The notes: generated by a model from the letters alone, not told the origin. 64,000 nucleotides of DNA from Mytilus trossulus (GCF_036588685.1 NC_086381.1:67215436-67279435), one strand, 5' to 3'. Counted from the stretch's first letter, positions 24,621 through 37,234 are shown. A program made the numbers and translations.

Positions 24621-26681
24621 TTGGAACATTCTTTGGACAATTGTATATTGGATTATATACAACGGAAAGGACATTGGAATATTAAAATGGATTCAGTGAA
24701 CTGGTTATCACAAAGAATTATGTTGAAAAGCATGAAAAGTAGCCATGGCAGCAGCTCCAAGGAAGATGGTTACATAAATCTTCAACCAAGTCTGAGGCTT
24801 CACCAAGAAAATAAGAAGGCAAGTTTAATTAAGCCAAACATTTTCTATACAATCAGTAATTTGATAAAAATTGTATATTAAGGGCATATGATAGAGTTGA
24901 TGTTGCTAATGTAAAATGTTATTTTTGCCATTCAATGGGAGATAACTCATAATTTACCTTTATAAACAATGGAATATATTTAAATTATTATTTTTGTGGA
25001 GTTGAAAATTCAATCAATAAACTTTAGACTTACTGTTTTTGATTTTAATCTTTTATATTGATTTTACAGTTATTTATGTTATAGTAAGAAATTGGAATAA
25101 TGTTTGGTAAATGTCAGGGAAATTGAAATATAAAGTATATAAATTATTAATTTTCATATATTTCAGGGTTTTTTTGTGAGATTTTTTCATGGTGTGGGAA
25201 TAAGACTTGGAGGTCTTATACAGCTAGTATATAGGTAGGTGCCAGTATACAGTTTCGAATAAAATAAATGTTTTATAAATATTCTTTTTAAATTTTATGT
25301 GGTTCAGGCTTGAAAGTTTCTTAGAGTTTGGTTTCTAGTTTACGCATTTTTTTTTTTATCAGTACAAACATAACGTAATTTTGAATATCGAACCTAATAA
25401 TTTAGTTTGTTGGATTGCTATCTAGTTAATATATGTTCTCAGCCTCTATTACACATATATAACCTATTTCTTTTTTAATTTCATATGGTAACAGTGATCT
25501 TTTGAAACCATTCTTGTAAGACTTAACACTTTATATTTCAGATTAGCATCAGCTTGTCTGTAAGGATTGAGGCTGAGAATGGCCATTGGAGCTGACTAAT
25601 ATGGTAAGAACCAATACATAAATTAATGAGTCATTTAGCCAAGAACATGTAAATACCCTAGAATGTTATGCAAAGAAGTATTATATTTTAATTATGCAGA
25701 TCTTGAGACGTAGTAAACTTTAATTTTTCTTGAGCTATAACTGTGATATAATCTAAAGGGAGGTATCAAGATAAATAAAGGAAATAAAAAAATTATTCAG
25801 TTACTTAGAAAATCTTACTATCTGTAAGTTTTCTAAAATTGTTCCCGCATATACATTGTATAATGAATGGGATGTGGACCATCATGTGGTATGATTGCCA
25901 CTGAAACAACTATCTCCCAGAGACCAAATGATATGTAAGCAACAAATGGTCACTATGGCCTTCAACAATGAGCCAAACATATACCTTACAGTTAACTTTA
26001 AAAGTTAGAAACATGGCAAAATGTGGAACAATTCAAACAAGAAAACCAACAGCTTGATTTATAATGAAACCATGAAATAATAACAATTATCGCTATTTTG
26101 TGCATTTTTCCTTTGATCTTTTTTGTGATAATTTTCATATCATGCTTCTTGCTTGAGATGGAAAAATTATCACTAGAAACTAAGGAGACCATGTGGCGTT
26201 GCTAACAAAATTGACATTGAAATTGACAAGGTCGTCATAGGTAAAATAGCGATAAACAGATTATCATTGGTCATCTCAACGATAATCTATAAATACGTCG
26301 AACAACAACCAACTACTTGTCATCCCTTGTTTGCTACTGAAGACTGGTTGTTTGTAAATTCAGTCTACAGAATCACTTCAAAGCAAAGTAAAAGCAATGT
26401 TCTATTTTTCTATGCATCATAAGTGCATTTATTAACTAGTTACTTATTCCTTTGCATTGAATATTGTTCTGAAAGATATTAGAATGTATATTTCTTTTTC
26501 AGGTGACTTCAACTGTGGCTGCAGGAAATTATTGTGCAATACAACTGAAACCAAAAAGAATGTAATTCAGACTATTTTTGTGTATGTTTTAAAAAATGTT
26601 CATATTTTTTTACCAAAAAAAATATTTAAAAATTGTAAAGATTCTCCATTTTCAACAAAGCTGGAAGTTGTTGGCTAAATT
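24621..26681 (+). pseudogene. Triplicated four-exon gene, copy 1
   Basis: Exon-like segments on the plus strand: A (ends 24818 at a GC donor, AAG|GCAAGT), B (25167-25234), C (25542-25603) and D (from 26503). All have good acceptors and aligned counterparts in copies 2 and 3. Exon A is open from 24621 and contains SSSKEDGYINLQPSLRLHQE. Spliced to B it continues FHGVGIRLGGLIQLVYR, and then stops early in C (LASACL, stop) because of a frame-breaking change relative to copy 2. Exon D is open again and contains CGCRKLL, then NVIQTIFVYVLKNV, to a TAA near 26678. The family was not recognised. It could be a decayed coding gene or a spliced non-coding RNA. Confidence 0.5.
25880..26060 (-). repeat. 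Repeat family A inside intron C-D of copy 1
   Basis: 'atgattgccactgaaacaac' followed by 'ccttcaacaatgagc' and 'caattcaaacaagaaaacc'. Diverged from the other family A copies. Confidence 0.75.
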
Positions 26682-26785
26682 GATACTTCATAATTTTCCG
26701 ATTTTACTTTTAGACCTACTCTTGACATCTTAATTATGGTCAATGTGTTATCAAACATTTCCAGAAGGTTAAAAATGGAGAATCT
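26639..26785. repeat. Inverted 17-bp pair after exon D of copy 1
   Basis: 'gattctccattttcaac' (26640-26656) is matched in inverse by 'gttaaaaatggagaatc' (26768-26784). The same pair recurs at 31871-31886 and 32043-32059 in copy 2. Confidence 0.75.
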
Positions 26786-27782
26786 AAAAAAAAAAAGAAA
26801 AATAATGTTATTTTGTTAAAATGTACATTTTGGTTTTCTGATTTGTTGGATGTATCTCTTTTTTTCTTCATTAGTTTGTTATTTTTTGCAGTGTTTTTAG
26901 CTATAAAAAAGATTATTTCACAAGAAGCATAGAAAAAAAAACACATCTTGGTGAGAAAAGATTAATTCAGATTTTTAGTGTTAAATGCCACAATAAGCAA
27001 GATTTGTTATATATCTTGGTGTCCATTTTTTCAATTGGTTGTGAAAATCGGAGTAATGGAAGTGAACCACCTAGGTGAACAATGATGTACTAAATATTTT
27101 TGTTAATTATTTAAATAATTTATATCAAATTATTTATTATTTATTATAGCTATACCATCTTGTATTTTTGTTAGATATAGCAATGATGTGGAGTCTAAAC
27201 AGGTGAAATTTTTGGCAAAGGGAGGTAATAAATTATTCCCCTGTTTAACTCCTCATTCTTTTAAATTTATTATTTTACTTAAATATTCATATGTATAAGT
27301 TTTTTGTTTAATATCAGATGTATACTAGCTAACAATGACTATTATTCAGAGTTCTGTAAATAAAAAAAAATGTAAACAGAGCTCCAGATAATAGATTTAA
27401 GGGTGGGAGAAATTATGGGACACTATCGGTAGAATTGATTTGGTGAAATTTTCAAGATACATGATTAATTGAGAGTGCATCTGATATTTTTTTTATTTAT
27501 TTCTATAAATAATGGACCAAAAAACGAAAAGATTGCAATTAAGATAATGATGACAGCCACTCTGGCAGCCAGGAGAGCAGCTCTAAGGAAGATGGTCAAT
27601 AAAATTTTCAACCAAGTCCGAGGCTTTACCATGAAATTGAGAAGGCAAGTTTATTGAAGTCAAACAATTTCTATACATTTTCTAGAAATATTTGTTAAAT
27701 GTACATATTGATCCTTATTTTCTGCATGAAAAACATCTTTCAATAATTTATTTACCAGTTTAATATTTTGGGATACCATTGT

Positions 27783-28232
27783 CAAGGGGTACAATCAAAA
27801 TCACGTGATGGATATACACACACCGGAAGTAACAGTCGAGCAGACCGCTTGAAAGGTAAGTAGTCGTATTTACTTGTTTATATCAATAAAATGTAATAAA
27901 TAAGGTACTGCACGGAATGTCGGATACTATCTAGTTTTGAAATACACAATTATCATTGCTGGAAATCGTGCAGTTAATGCTAACACTTCGACACAAAAAT
28001 TCGTTGAAAATTTGGAACTGTGTCGAAGTGTTTTCAATAACTACACGCTTTCTAGCAAAAACAATTGTGTATTTTAAAACTACATACTATCCGACATTCG
28101 GTGTGCCAACTTATTAATCAAAATTTAATTGATATAAACAAGAAAATGCAACTACTAACCTTTCAAGCGGCGAGTTCGACTGTAACTTCCGGTGTGTGTA
28201 TATCCATCACGTAATTTTGATTGTACCCCTTG
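27783..28232. mobile_element. 450-bp foldback-type MITE with 5-bp TSD
   Basis: Ends are CAAGGGGTACAATCAAAAT and its inverse. They are flanked by identical ATTGT at 27778-27782 and 28233-28237. The inverted arms run almost to the centre, where 'aacacttcgacac' pairs with 'gtgtcgaagtgtt'. There is no coding content. It sits in intron A-B of copy 2. Confidence 0.85.
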
Positions 28233-28493
28233 ATTGTACATTAACAAGAATTTCTATTACAATTGCAGGGGTAAATTCTAAGATAGGAATTAACTTTCAA
28301 GGGGAGACTAGCACAATTAACAGCAAAATTTGTTCATTCAATGGGAGACAACTCATTTTCATTATTCAAATTAGTTGAGTGCAGAATTCAAATCATAAAC
28401 CTTGACTACTTTTGTTTGTTTTTCAATCTTTACAAAATATGTGGATTTTATACTATTGGTACTTGAAGTAAGAAATCAGAACTAGAGGCTCTA

Positions 28494-30076
28494 AAGAGCC
28501 TATGTCGCTCACCTTGGTCTATGTGAATATTAAACAAAGGAAGCAGATTGAAAATTGACTACAAAGGTCAATAACTCCTACAGGGGTCAATTGACCATTT
28601 CGTTCATGTTGACTTATTTGTAGATCTTACTTTGCTGAACATTATTGCTGTTTACAGTTTACCTATATCTATAATAATATTCAATATAATAACCAAAAAC
28701 AGCAAAATTTCCTTAAAATTACCAATTCAGGGGCCGCAACCCAAAAATAGGTTGTCCAATTCATCTGAAAATTTCAGGGAAGATAGATCTTGACCTGATT
28801 AACAATTTTACTTCATGTCAGATTTTCTCTAAATTATTTGGTTTTTGAGTTATAAGCCAAAAACTGCATTTTACACCTATGTTCTATTTTTAGCCGTGGC
28901 GGCCATCTTGGTTTGATGGCCAGGTCACCGGACACATTTTTTAAACAAGAAACCCCAAAGATGATTGTGGCCAAGTTTGGATCAATTTGTCACAGCAGTT
29001 TCAGAGGAGAGGATTTTAGTAAAAGATATTTAAAATTTACGAAAAATGGTTAAAAATTGACTTTAAAGGGCAATAACTCCTAAAGAGGTCAACTGACCAT
29101 TTTGGTCATGTTGACTTATTTGTAAATCTGACCTTGCTGAACATTATTGCTGTTTACAGTTTACCTATATCTATAATAATATTCAATATAATAACCAAAA
29201 ACAGCAAAATTTCCTTAAAATTACCAATTTAGGGGCCGCAACCCAAAAACAGGTTGTCCAATTCATCTGAAAATTTCAGGGCAGATAGATCTTCACCTGA
29301 TTAACAATTTTACCCACGTCAGATTTGCTCTAAATGCTTTGGTTTTTGAGTTATAAGCCAAAAACTGCATTTTACCCCTATGTTCTATTTATAGCCATGG
29401 TGGTCATCTTGGTTAGTTGGCGGGGTCACCGGACACAATTTTTAAACTAGATACCCCAATTATGATTGTGGCCAAGTTTCAAATAATTTGGCCCAGCAGT
29501 TTCAGAGGAGAAGATTTTTCTAAAAGATTACTAAGATTTACGAAAAATGGTTAAAAATTGACTATAAAGGGCAATAACTCCTAAAGTGGTCAACTGATCA
29601 TTTTGGTCATGTTGACTTATTTGTAGATCTTACTTTGCTGAACATTATTGCTTTTTACAGTTTATCTCTATCTAAAATAATATTCAAGATAATAACCAAA
29701 AACAACAAAATTTCCTTAAAATTACTAATTCAGGGGCAGCAACCTAACAACGGAATGTCAGATTCATCTTAAAATTTCAGGGCAGATAGATCTTAACCTG
29801 ATTAACAATATTACCCCATGTCAGATTTGCCCTAAATGCTTTGGTTTTTGAGTTATAAGCCAAAAACTGCATTTTACCCCTATGTTCTATTTATAGCCAT
29901 GGTGGCCATCTTGGTTAGTTGGTGGGGTCACCGGACACAATTTTTAAACTAGATACCCCAATGATGATTGTGGCCAAGTTTGGTTTAATTTGGCCTAGTA
30001 GTTTCAGAGGAGAAGATTTTTGTAAAAGTTAACGCAGGACGACGGACGACGCCGCCGGACGCCAGGTGAGCTAAAA
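28494..30076 (+). repeat. Repeat family C, three internal ~495-bp units
   Basis: Begins with the hairpin-forming 'agaggctctaaagagcct' and 'cgctcacctt', and ends 'gacgccaggtgagctaaaa'. The internal unit, marked by 'gttgacttatttgta', repeats near 28608, 29107 and 29603. Related copies lie at 38497-39892, 52035-53393 and 59654-60520. Confidence 0.85.
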
Positions 30077-30424
30077 ATGTGTAAATCAATCTTTAGGTTG
30101 ACATTGAAATTGGTTTGTAAAATTAATAAATGTGTTAATTTCTTTTTAGGTACTTTCTGTGGCATGTTTTCATGGTGTGGGAATAAGACTTGGTGGTCAA
30201 ATACAGCTAATATGTAGGTAGGTACCAGTATTGTTAATCCTGTTTAAAAAAAAATAATCTATAAATAAGATTATTTTAAAATGAATACCGATTTTTTTAG
30301 GGTTAAAGGTTTATAAGAGTGTGGTCAACAGTATATACTCTTTATTTTATCAGTATCATATGACAATGGTCTCTTGGCAAAGTATGGCCTTATAATAGAT
30401 TTTAAATTTCAACTTTTATCATAG

Positions 30425-30940
30425 AATATCAAAGGGGCCCCAATTTGGATCTTAAATGGATATATTTCAAGAAACTTAATGTGACTTAAAATAAATCGCT
30501 TCTTTATAATACATTGTAGTCTCCATAATTAGCTATATTGGGAGATATTATCAAAATGCTATAATTTTGTGAATTTTCTTACCTTAAAGCTTAAAGAATA
30601 CCTTTGATCCAAAATGTTTCGTAACTTATAGGAACCAAGGGTAATACATGTATTTAAATAAAAAGACATAAACTATTACTGGATATGCTAAAAACTGTTC
30701 TGAATTGTGAAAAATTGGACCTTAATTGGCGCTTTTGCGAATACACCAGAATTGCATAATCAAGATGTCATAACTTAATAGTTTATAGTGTCAGGTGCCA
30801 AAATGAAGTGTTTATTTTGTATCAATAATGATACCAGAACAATACATATGTTAAATTTGTAGTATTTGGGCTTGATTTAAAAAAAAAAATAATCTTAGGG
30901 CCAACTTAACCCTTTTAAGCCTACTCCTTTTAGGATTGAA
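30425..30940. mobile_element. Possible MITE related to 17.8 and 45 kb elements
   Basis: The left end 'aaaggggccccaattt' and right end 'agcctactccttttagg' resemble the ends of the other two elements, but the inverted termini are weak here. It lies in intron B-C of copy 2. Confidence 0.3.
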
Positions 30941-33084
30941 TTGTGTTGTTGGATTGATGTCTAACCAATGTTCTCAAAACCTATCGCATATATAACCCAT
31001 TTTATATATCATAGATACAGTATTTCAGAAGTTATCCTTTAAAACAATTTTGTATTTTATATTTCAGGTTAGCACCACAGCTTGTCTGCAAGGATTGGAG
31101 CTGGGAAACGGCCATTGGAGCTGAATTTTATGGTAAGAAACTAAAATATTGATTAATGAACTTTTAAATTCACCATGTATTTTTTTATGAACACATGTAT
31201 TTTGAAATATTTTCCAAATTAATAGTTTTAATTATACTGGTAATCTGGATTGGGTATTTAAGAATAAAGAGATGTTATAAGATTGCCAACTACTCAACTA
31301 TCAATAAGAGAAGCAAATTACAATCACTGTAGGACCTTCAGCAATGAGCAAAACCTATATGAATGTAAATAATGCAACTGGTTGAATATCACAATAGGAA
31401 CTTGTATTTATAAATCTAATCACTAATGCAAAACTTTGAGGCCAGATTTTTCTGAAATCTTGGGATTATTTATCTTGCATATTTGTCCATTTGTTGAAAA
31501 ATCACAAGAATAGCATGCAATAATTTCTGGTTTTACAGTACCAGTTTTAAAGGCCCTGCCTGGACATAACAAAATGTGAAACAGTTTCAAACTAGAAAAC
31601 CAATGCATTAATTCATACAACTAATAAAGGGAAATAAACATGATGCACATCAACCATTGATTTTATCATCCTTTTTTGCTAATAATTGTATAAATCGGTA
31701 TATCGGTTTGATCTTGTTTTGACAAATATGTTTAAGAATGTTTATTTCTATTTCAGGAAGCTGTGGCTGCAGCAATGATTATGTGATAAAACTGAAGAAT
31801 GTTATTCAAATTTTTTTTGTATATATTTCAAAAAATGTAATTTTTTATAAAAAAAAAAAAAAGGTGTAAAGATTCTCCATTTTCAATTAGATTGGAAGCT
31901 TGTATTTACAATTGTTAGATCTTCTTCGTTATTCCCCCACCCCCTGTATCTCTATTTCATTTTTACTTTGAAAATGAAATGGAACAGACAAATTTTACTT
32001 GTCAACTTAATAATGGTGTCTAGTCAAAAGGCCTCCAGTTGGTTTAGAATGGAGAATCTAAAAAAAAATATGTAAAGTGTTTTTTTTTAGTTTCCTGAAT
32101 TTTTATATACATTTTGTTATTGCTCCCTTTCAATTTTTATAAATTCCAGATTTTAAGTTTTGGATTTATGGGGCTTTATTCATAAAAAAGGGGGATTTTT
32201 CACACCTGGACAATAACTTAAAAAGGCTTTCACCAATGTCCATGAAACTTTGGTGAATTGTTTATATCTATTGACATAAGCTCCCTTTCCCTTTTTATTA
32301 ATTTTAGATTTTACGTTTTCTTAAGTAATGAATTTTTATACTTAAAAAAGGGGGATATTATGCAGTTTTGGTGAAACTTAAAAGAGCAACGGCCGTATCA
32401 TGTGCTAAAGCGCATCCCTTTATTGAAATGTGTTGTAGTTTTTACATATTATTATTTCTTTATTTTAATTATACAAATTTTGTATTGTTAAATATTTAAA
32501 GGGTGTGGAGTCTCAACAGGGTGAAATTTTCAGGACAAAAGGGAGGTAATTCCTTTGTTATACTCATTATACTTGAAATTTCCTGAGTGTTTATATGGAA
32601 TATAACTTTTTTAATTAAAATATTCACTTTTGTACACATTTTCTTTAAATATCAGATGTATACTTGCTAAAATTACTTTTATTTAGAGTTCTGTAAATTA
32701 AAAAAAATGTAAGCAGAGCTCTAGCTATAGATAATAGATTTGGAGGGTGGGAGAAATTGTGGGTAACTACAATTGATTAGGTGAAATTTCAAAAGACCTA
32801 AAAAGTGCATCTGATATTTATTTTTACATAATGTTATTTCTGAAAGCAAATGGACAATAAGATGAGGACATAAACCACCTTCCAGGTTAGGATAGCAGCT
32901 CTTAAAGAAGATGGTCAATTAAATCTTCAACCCAGTCTGAGGCCTTACCATGAAAAATATGTGGTGAGTTGAAATATTCCACAAAACTAATGATCATATT
33001 ATTATAGGCATTTTAAATTATTTGTTTATAATGGGTTTGATTTTGAGGACATCTACATCAATGCTGAACAATTTTATAACACAT

Positions 33085-33530
33085 TAAAAAGAAGATTGGT
33101 ATGATTGCGATTGAGACAACTATCCACAAAAGACCAAAATGACACAGACATTAACAAATATAGGTCACTGTACAGCCTTCAACAATGAGCAAAGCCCATA
33201 CTGCATAGTCAACTATAAAAGGTTCTGATAAGACAATGTAAAACAATTCAAACAAGAAAACTAACGGCCTTATTTATGTAAAAAAAATGAACGAAAAACA
33301 AATATGTAACACATAAACAAACGACAACCACTGAATTACAGGCTCCTGACTTGGGACAAGCATGTACATAAATAATGTGGCAGGGTTAAACATGTTAGCA
33401 GGATCCAAACCCTCCCCCTAACCTGGGACAGTGGTATAACAGTACAACATAAGAACGAACTATAAAAATCAGTTTAAAAAGGCTCAACTCATCAGATGCA
33501 CAAAAATACAAATGGATGTGAACAACAACT
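33085..33530 (-). repeat. Repeat family A, long copy
   Basis: Runs from 'ggtatgattgcgattgagac' through 'caacaatgagcaaagccc' and 'gacaaccactgaattacagg' to 'gtggtataacagtacaacat'. It is the most complete copy in the window and serves as the reference for the interrupted copy at 9517-10152. Confidence 0.85.
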
Positions 33531-34529
33531 TGTATTCAATTGAATTGTTTTGTACCTTAGGTATCAAGTAAACATACAGAAAATGATAGTATAAGACAAA
33601 TTCATAAGAAATGTGACAAGGCATAATTTTGTTACACTTTTAAAAAAAATCTTATGTACAATTTAATCTTAAAAACATTTTTTTCCAGGTTGTTGAAATT
33701 ACAATGTTTTCATGGTGTGGGGAGTAAGACTTGAATATCTGATATTGTTAACATGATGGTAGGTATACAAGCTTTTTAGTTTTTTTCATAATTGAATAGT
33801 AATTGATATCAATTGTTTTTTTAAAGGTTTGAAATAATATACTATATGATAAAGTACAAGTTTATTTTTGTATTGCAAACTTGATAGAATTGAAAATAGC
33901 AATCCAGAATGAGTTGGAGAGATAAAAAAAAACATACAAAGAGCAGAAAACATAACCATAAGTTTGATTTTGAATACCAATTATTTTCTCGCAGAATTTT
34001 GTATGTTATTCGAGAACTTTTAATCAATTATTATGATCTATATATATTTTTTAAAGTTGCGAATAACTGACATTGAACTTTGTTTTACAGGTTAGCATCA
34101 CAAGTTTCCTTTGGGTAACTTGCTTGAGGAGTAAAGAGAGCTGTTTAAGGTGAGAATTTATTAATCAACAAACAATTTAAATTTTAATTATACATGTATC
34201 TATGCCCCTAGATATCTATGTATCCATTTTTACTGATTTTTTGTCCCTTTCCTGAACAAGAAATATGAAGGGGATATAACCTGATATCAAGTAAAAAAAT
34301 AGCTTTTATAAAAAGATGCATACATTCAGTGGTTCATATATTCGTTTCAACTTTCAAAAGAATTTTATTCCTACATTTTTAACATAAATTTTGAGTGGAG
34401 TAAGTGTCAACTAAACAACAAATAACATACCGTATTCAATTATTTTAACTTTTTGTTTAGTGAATTTATCAGCAGCTTCTGCATTCATTATGTTGAATAT
34501 TTCAAATAATTACTCATGGAAAATTGATG

Positions 34530-34811
34530 TTAAGGTGGTACCCAACACTTTCACTAAAATTAATTTGGCTCGTTTATATTTTCATAAAATTTTGACAAAG
34601 TATTACTTTTGACCCTTTGACAAAAATATAAAAATTTCAAAAACGTTGAACGAACTATTTTATCAGATAAATTACACTGATTATATAGCAGTTTTACAAA
34701 CACTACTTTTGATCATTAAAAAGCTTAATCCTACCTAAATAACACAACGTAATTAAAACGTTTAGCTGATTTTACAGAGTTATCTCCCTGTAGTGTAAGG
34801 TACCACCTTAA
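34530..34811. mobile_element. 282-bp MITE bounded by TTAA
   Basis: Both ends are TTAAGGTGGTACC in inverse orientation (34530-34542 and 34799-34811). The TTAA at each end fits the piggyBac/Kolobok-type target. No coding capacity. It lies in intron C-D of copy 3. Confidence 0.75.
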
Positions 34812-34849
34812 GTCTCAGAAAAGTTTGGAAAGTTTATTTTTGTCTTCAG

Positions 34850-35110
34850 GAGCCTGTTTCTGGGGTTGTATGTTGATGTGTTACATATTTGTTTTTTGTT
34901 CATTTTTTGTACATAAATGAGGCCATTAGTTATCTTGATTGAATTGTTTTACAGATGTCATTTTGGGAATCTTTTATAGTTGACTTGATAATGGTTTATG
35001 GGCATTGCTCATTGTCGACGGTCATACAGTCTATAGTTGTTTTAAATTTCTGTATCATTTGGTCTCTTGTGGAGAGTTGTCTCATTGGCAATCATACCAC
35101 ATCTTCTATT
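34850..35110 (+). repeat. Repeat family A copy
   Basis: 'ttgtatgttgatgtgttaca' through 'gttgtctcattggcaatc'. The small frames across it are by-products. Confidence 0.8.
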
Positions 35111-35694
35111 TTTTATATTTCACATTCAGTGATATCAGGTTCTTTTTTTATTTGAAAAATTGCACATTAAATGTTATTATATTCCAGAATAATAATTAAT
35201 TCGAAATCAAACAATAATTAAAACTTGACTTTATTTCTTTTCAGTTGAAAGTGTCACCTTTGCTGCCTTGTGTGGTACAATCTTCAGACAATATCCTGCA
35301 AACCGTGGCTGAACTGTTACTGTCTTTTTTTAGTAGAATCCTTAGACAGTAATCTTGTGGCAGAATGAGTTGTAAACAAATTGTTTTTATTCCTGTATTG
35401 AGTTTCAAATTGGATATTTTTTTATTTATATTATTTGTATTCCATTTGCATTCAATTATTGTTTTTTAATTGATGAATCATTAAAACTTAAATTTTGCTG
35501 GGTCCTACAGGACTTTCTTAGACGGGGCCAGCACAATTGATTAAACAAAAATTAATTGTTGGCAGATACTGAAGATTATTTGAAAGTTTAGAGAAAGTCC
35601 CATTTAATCTTGATAATTGTGGGTTAAAGTTGTAGATGGATAAACAAACATATCATACACTTACTCACTTTACCTATTTGCGAATCCAGAACTT

Positions 35695-36085
35695 AACATA
35701 AAGGGGCCCAACACCAGTCATTTCCTGTACAATCAACCAAATTTTTCCTCCGAAAGGGGTTTGGGGGGGGGGGGGGGGGGGGTATTTAATAAAGATTACT
35801 ATGCTTAGAAATTTGGTGTGAGTAAATAAACTTTACTTTTTATTTTAAAACAGCATGTGATTAAAAATATGAAATGAATTGTTAAACATATCCTTGGTGA
35901 TCTAATAATTTTTTGCACAGATCAAGATATTTAGTCAGTGGTGGATCCAGAAATTTTCCAGGAATATGGGGGGCACTGACTGCTTCAGCGGGGCCCTGCT
36001 CCAGTCATGTTTTAGTGATTCCCTAAATATTAAACCAAATTTTTCCCACTGAAGGGGGCCCTCTGAAAAATCTTCTTAATCCACG
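35695..36085. repeat. 'cagtggtggatccag' family with poly-G run
   Basis: An inverse-related pair, 'gaatccagaacttaacataa' near 35685 and 'cagtggtggatccagaaatt' at 35938, plus two 'ccaaatttttcc' blocks next to G-rich runs. Uninterrupted G at 35763-35782. Confidence 0.6.
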
Positions 36086-36900
36086 TCTCTGCTATTTTGT
36101 TTTTTTATAACCCAGTAAATAAGTTGAGTTTGTTCTCAAAAAATAATTTGATTCATGTATTTTTTATTGTAGCATAAACATAGCTTTAATTTCCTTTGTT
36201 TAAGAATTGTAATGTTTTTTTAATGTCATTTTTAAAAGTTGACACTAATTGAGGATTCTGTTGTTTATGGAATTCTTTTATAAGTTTGGTTAGCAATAAA
36301 AAGGTTTTTTTTATTAAACAAAGAATAATTACTCTGTTTACAGAATTTAATACATGTATCAAAAATTAGACATGATTTAATTTAATTCATAATGCTTATT
36401 TAATTGGAAATTACATTAGGATTATCTCCCCCTAATTAGTATTCAAAACAATATTATAAAAACAACCCGGAAAATAAATAGAATCCTCAGTAATGTCAAC
36501 ATTTATTTTGTATAATGTAATATTATGCTAATGATACAAAACCCATGATGCAGATCCTTTTCCTCCTTTTTATTGTAGAGATAATTTACAGACGTGTCCA
36601 AAATCATATCCCTAGAATCAATTTGTTTTTTGATATTCATACACACCTAACAAAAGCAGATTGTGTTTGGTTTCATTTGGATGTTTTGTATCATTGTGAT
36701 GTATCATAATAATTATAATTGGTAAATAAAATATATTTGAAAAACCAGCCTCATTTCATTTGAATTTGGATAAGTAAAGGGGGAAGAGATTTCTGTGGTC
36801 CACGGTATGACACACATGCAGATGATTTATATTTCCATTAGGTGTCGATCATCATCATTCAACTTTTTTTAGAATTTTTTGTGTAATTTCTTTGCTGGTT
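36086..36900. other. No gene supported
   Basis: AT-rich with no exon-like frame bounded by splice signals that I can support. Confidence 0.35.
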
Positions 36901-36908
36901 TGAACTAT

Positions 36909-37226
36909 AATGCTAAAAGGATTTATGTAAAATCATAATTATGCAAACTGTAGAAGAGGCTCGATAGCTCCATATCTGTATGCAGATGCCTCATGGTGTT
37001 TCATTATACATTTTACCCTATACTATGCTTTAAGCACTACCTTACAGAATTGATCATTGTGTTTGCTGATTACCATCATATAGCTACCAATGCTGTTAAT
37101 AGGTGAATATAATGCTAAAAGGATTTATGTAAAATCATAATTATGCAAACTGTAGAAGAGGCTCGATAGCTCCATATCTGTATGCAGATGCCTCATGGTG
37201 TTTCATTATACATTTTACCCTATATT
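36909..37226 (+). repeat. 202-bp spaced direct duplication
   Basis: About 116 bases beginning 'aatgctaaaaggatttatgt' and ending 'cattttaccctata' are repeated identically from 37111. The near-perfect match implies a recent event. Confidence 0.9.
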
Positions 37227-37234
37227 TCAGGTTC

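Larger units (their letters stand above)
27469..31856 (+). pseudogene. Triplicated four-exon gene, copy 2 (best-preserved frame)
   Basis: Segments: A (ends 27644 at a GC donor), B (30150-30217), C (31068-31132) and D (from 31757). The ancestral frame has one stop in A (KEDGQ, TAA). Downstream of it the frame runs for about 95 codons without a stop through A-B-C-D, with matching phases at all three junctions: FQPSPRLYHEIEK, FHGVGIRLGGQIQLICR, LAPQLVCKDWSWETAIGAEF, GSCGCSNDYVIKLKNVIQ. Three Cys in exon D and one in C suggest a small Cys-bearing domain. Another frame from 27469 avoids the stop in A but ends in B. Intron A-B is enlarged by a MITE and a family C repeat. No family was recognised. 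Confidence 0.45.
32880..35365 (+). pseudogene. Triplicated four-exon gene, copy 3
   Basis: Segments: A (ends 32963, GT donor GTG|GTGAGT), B (33689-33758), C (34091-34149) and D (from 35245). A contains an open AALKEDGQLNLQPSLRPYHE, the residues best shared with copy 1. B reads open only briefly and then stops (SWCGE, TAA); in another frame it still shows CFHGVG, so a small indel has shifted it. C and D are the most diverged of the three copies. Upstream landmarks at 32508-32760 match those before copy 2 (27192-27420), which shows duplication of a larger segment than the exons. Confidence 0.45.
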
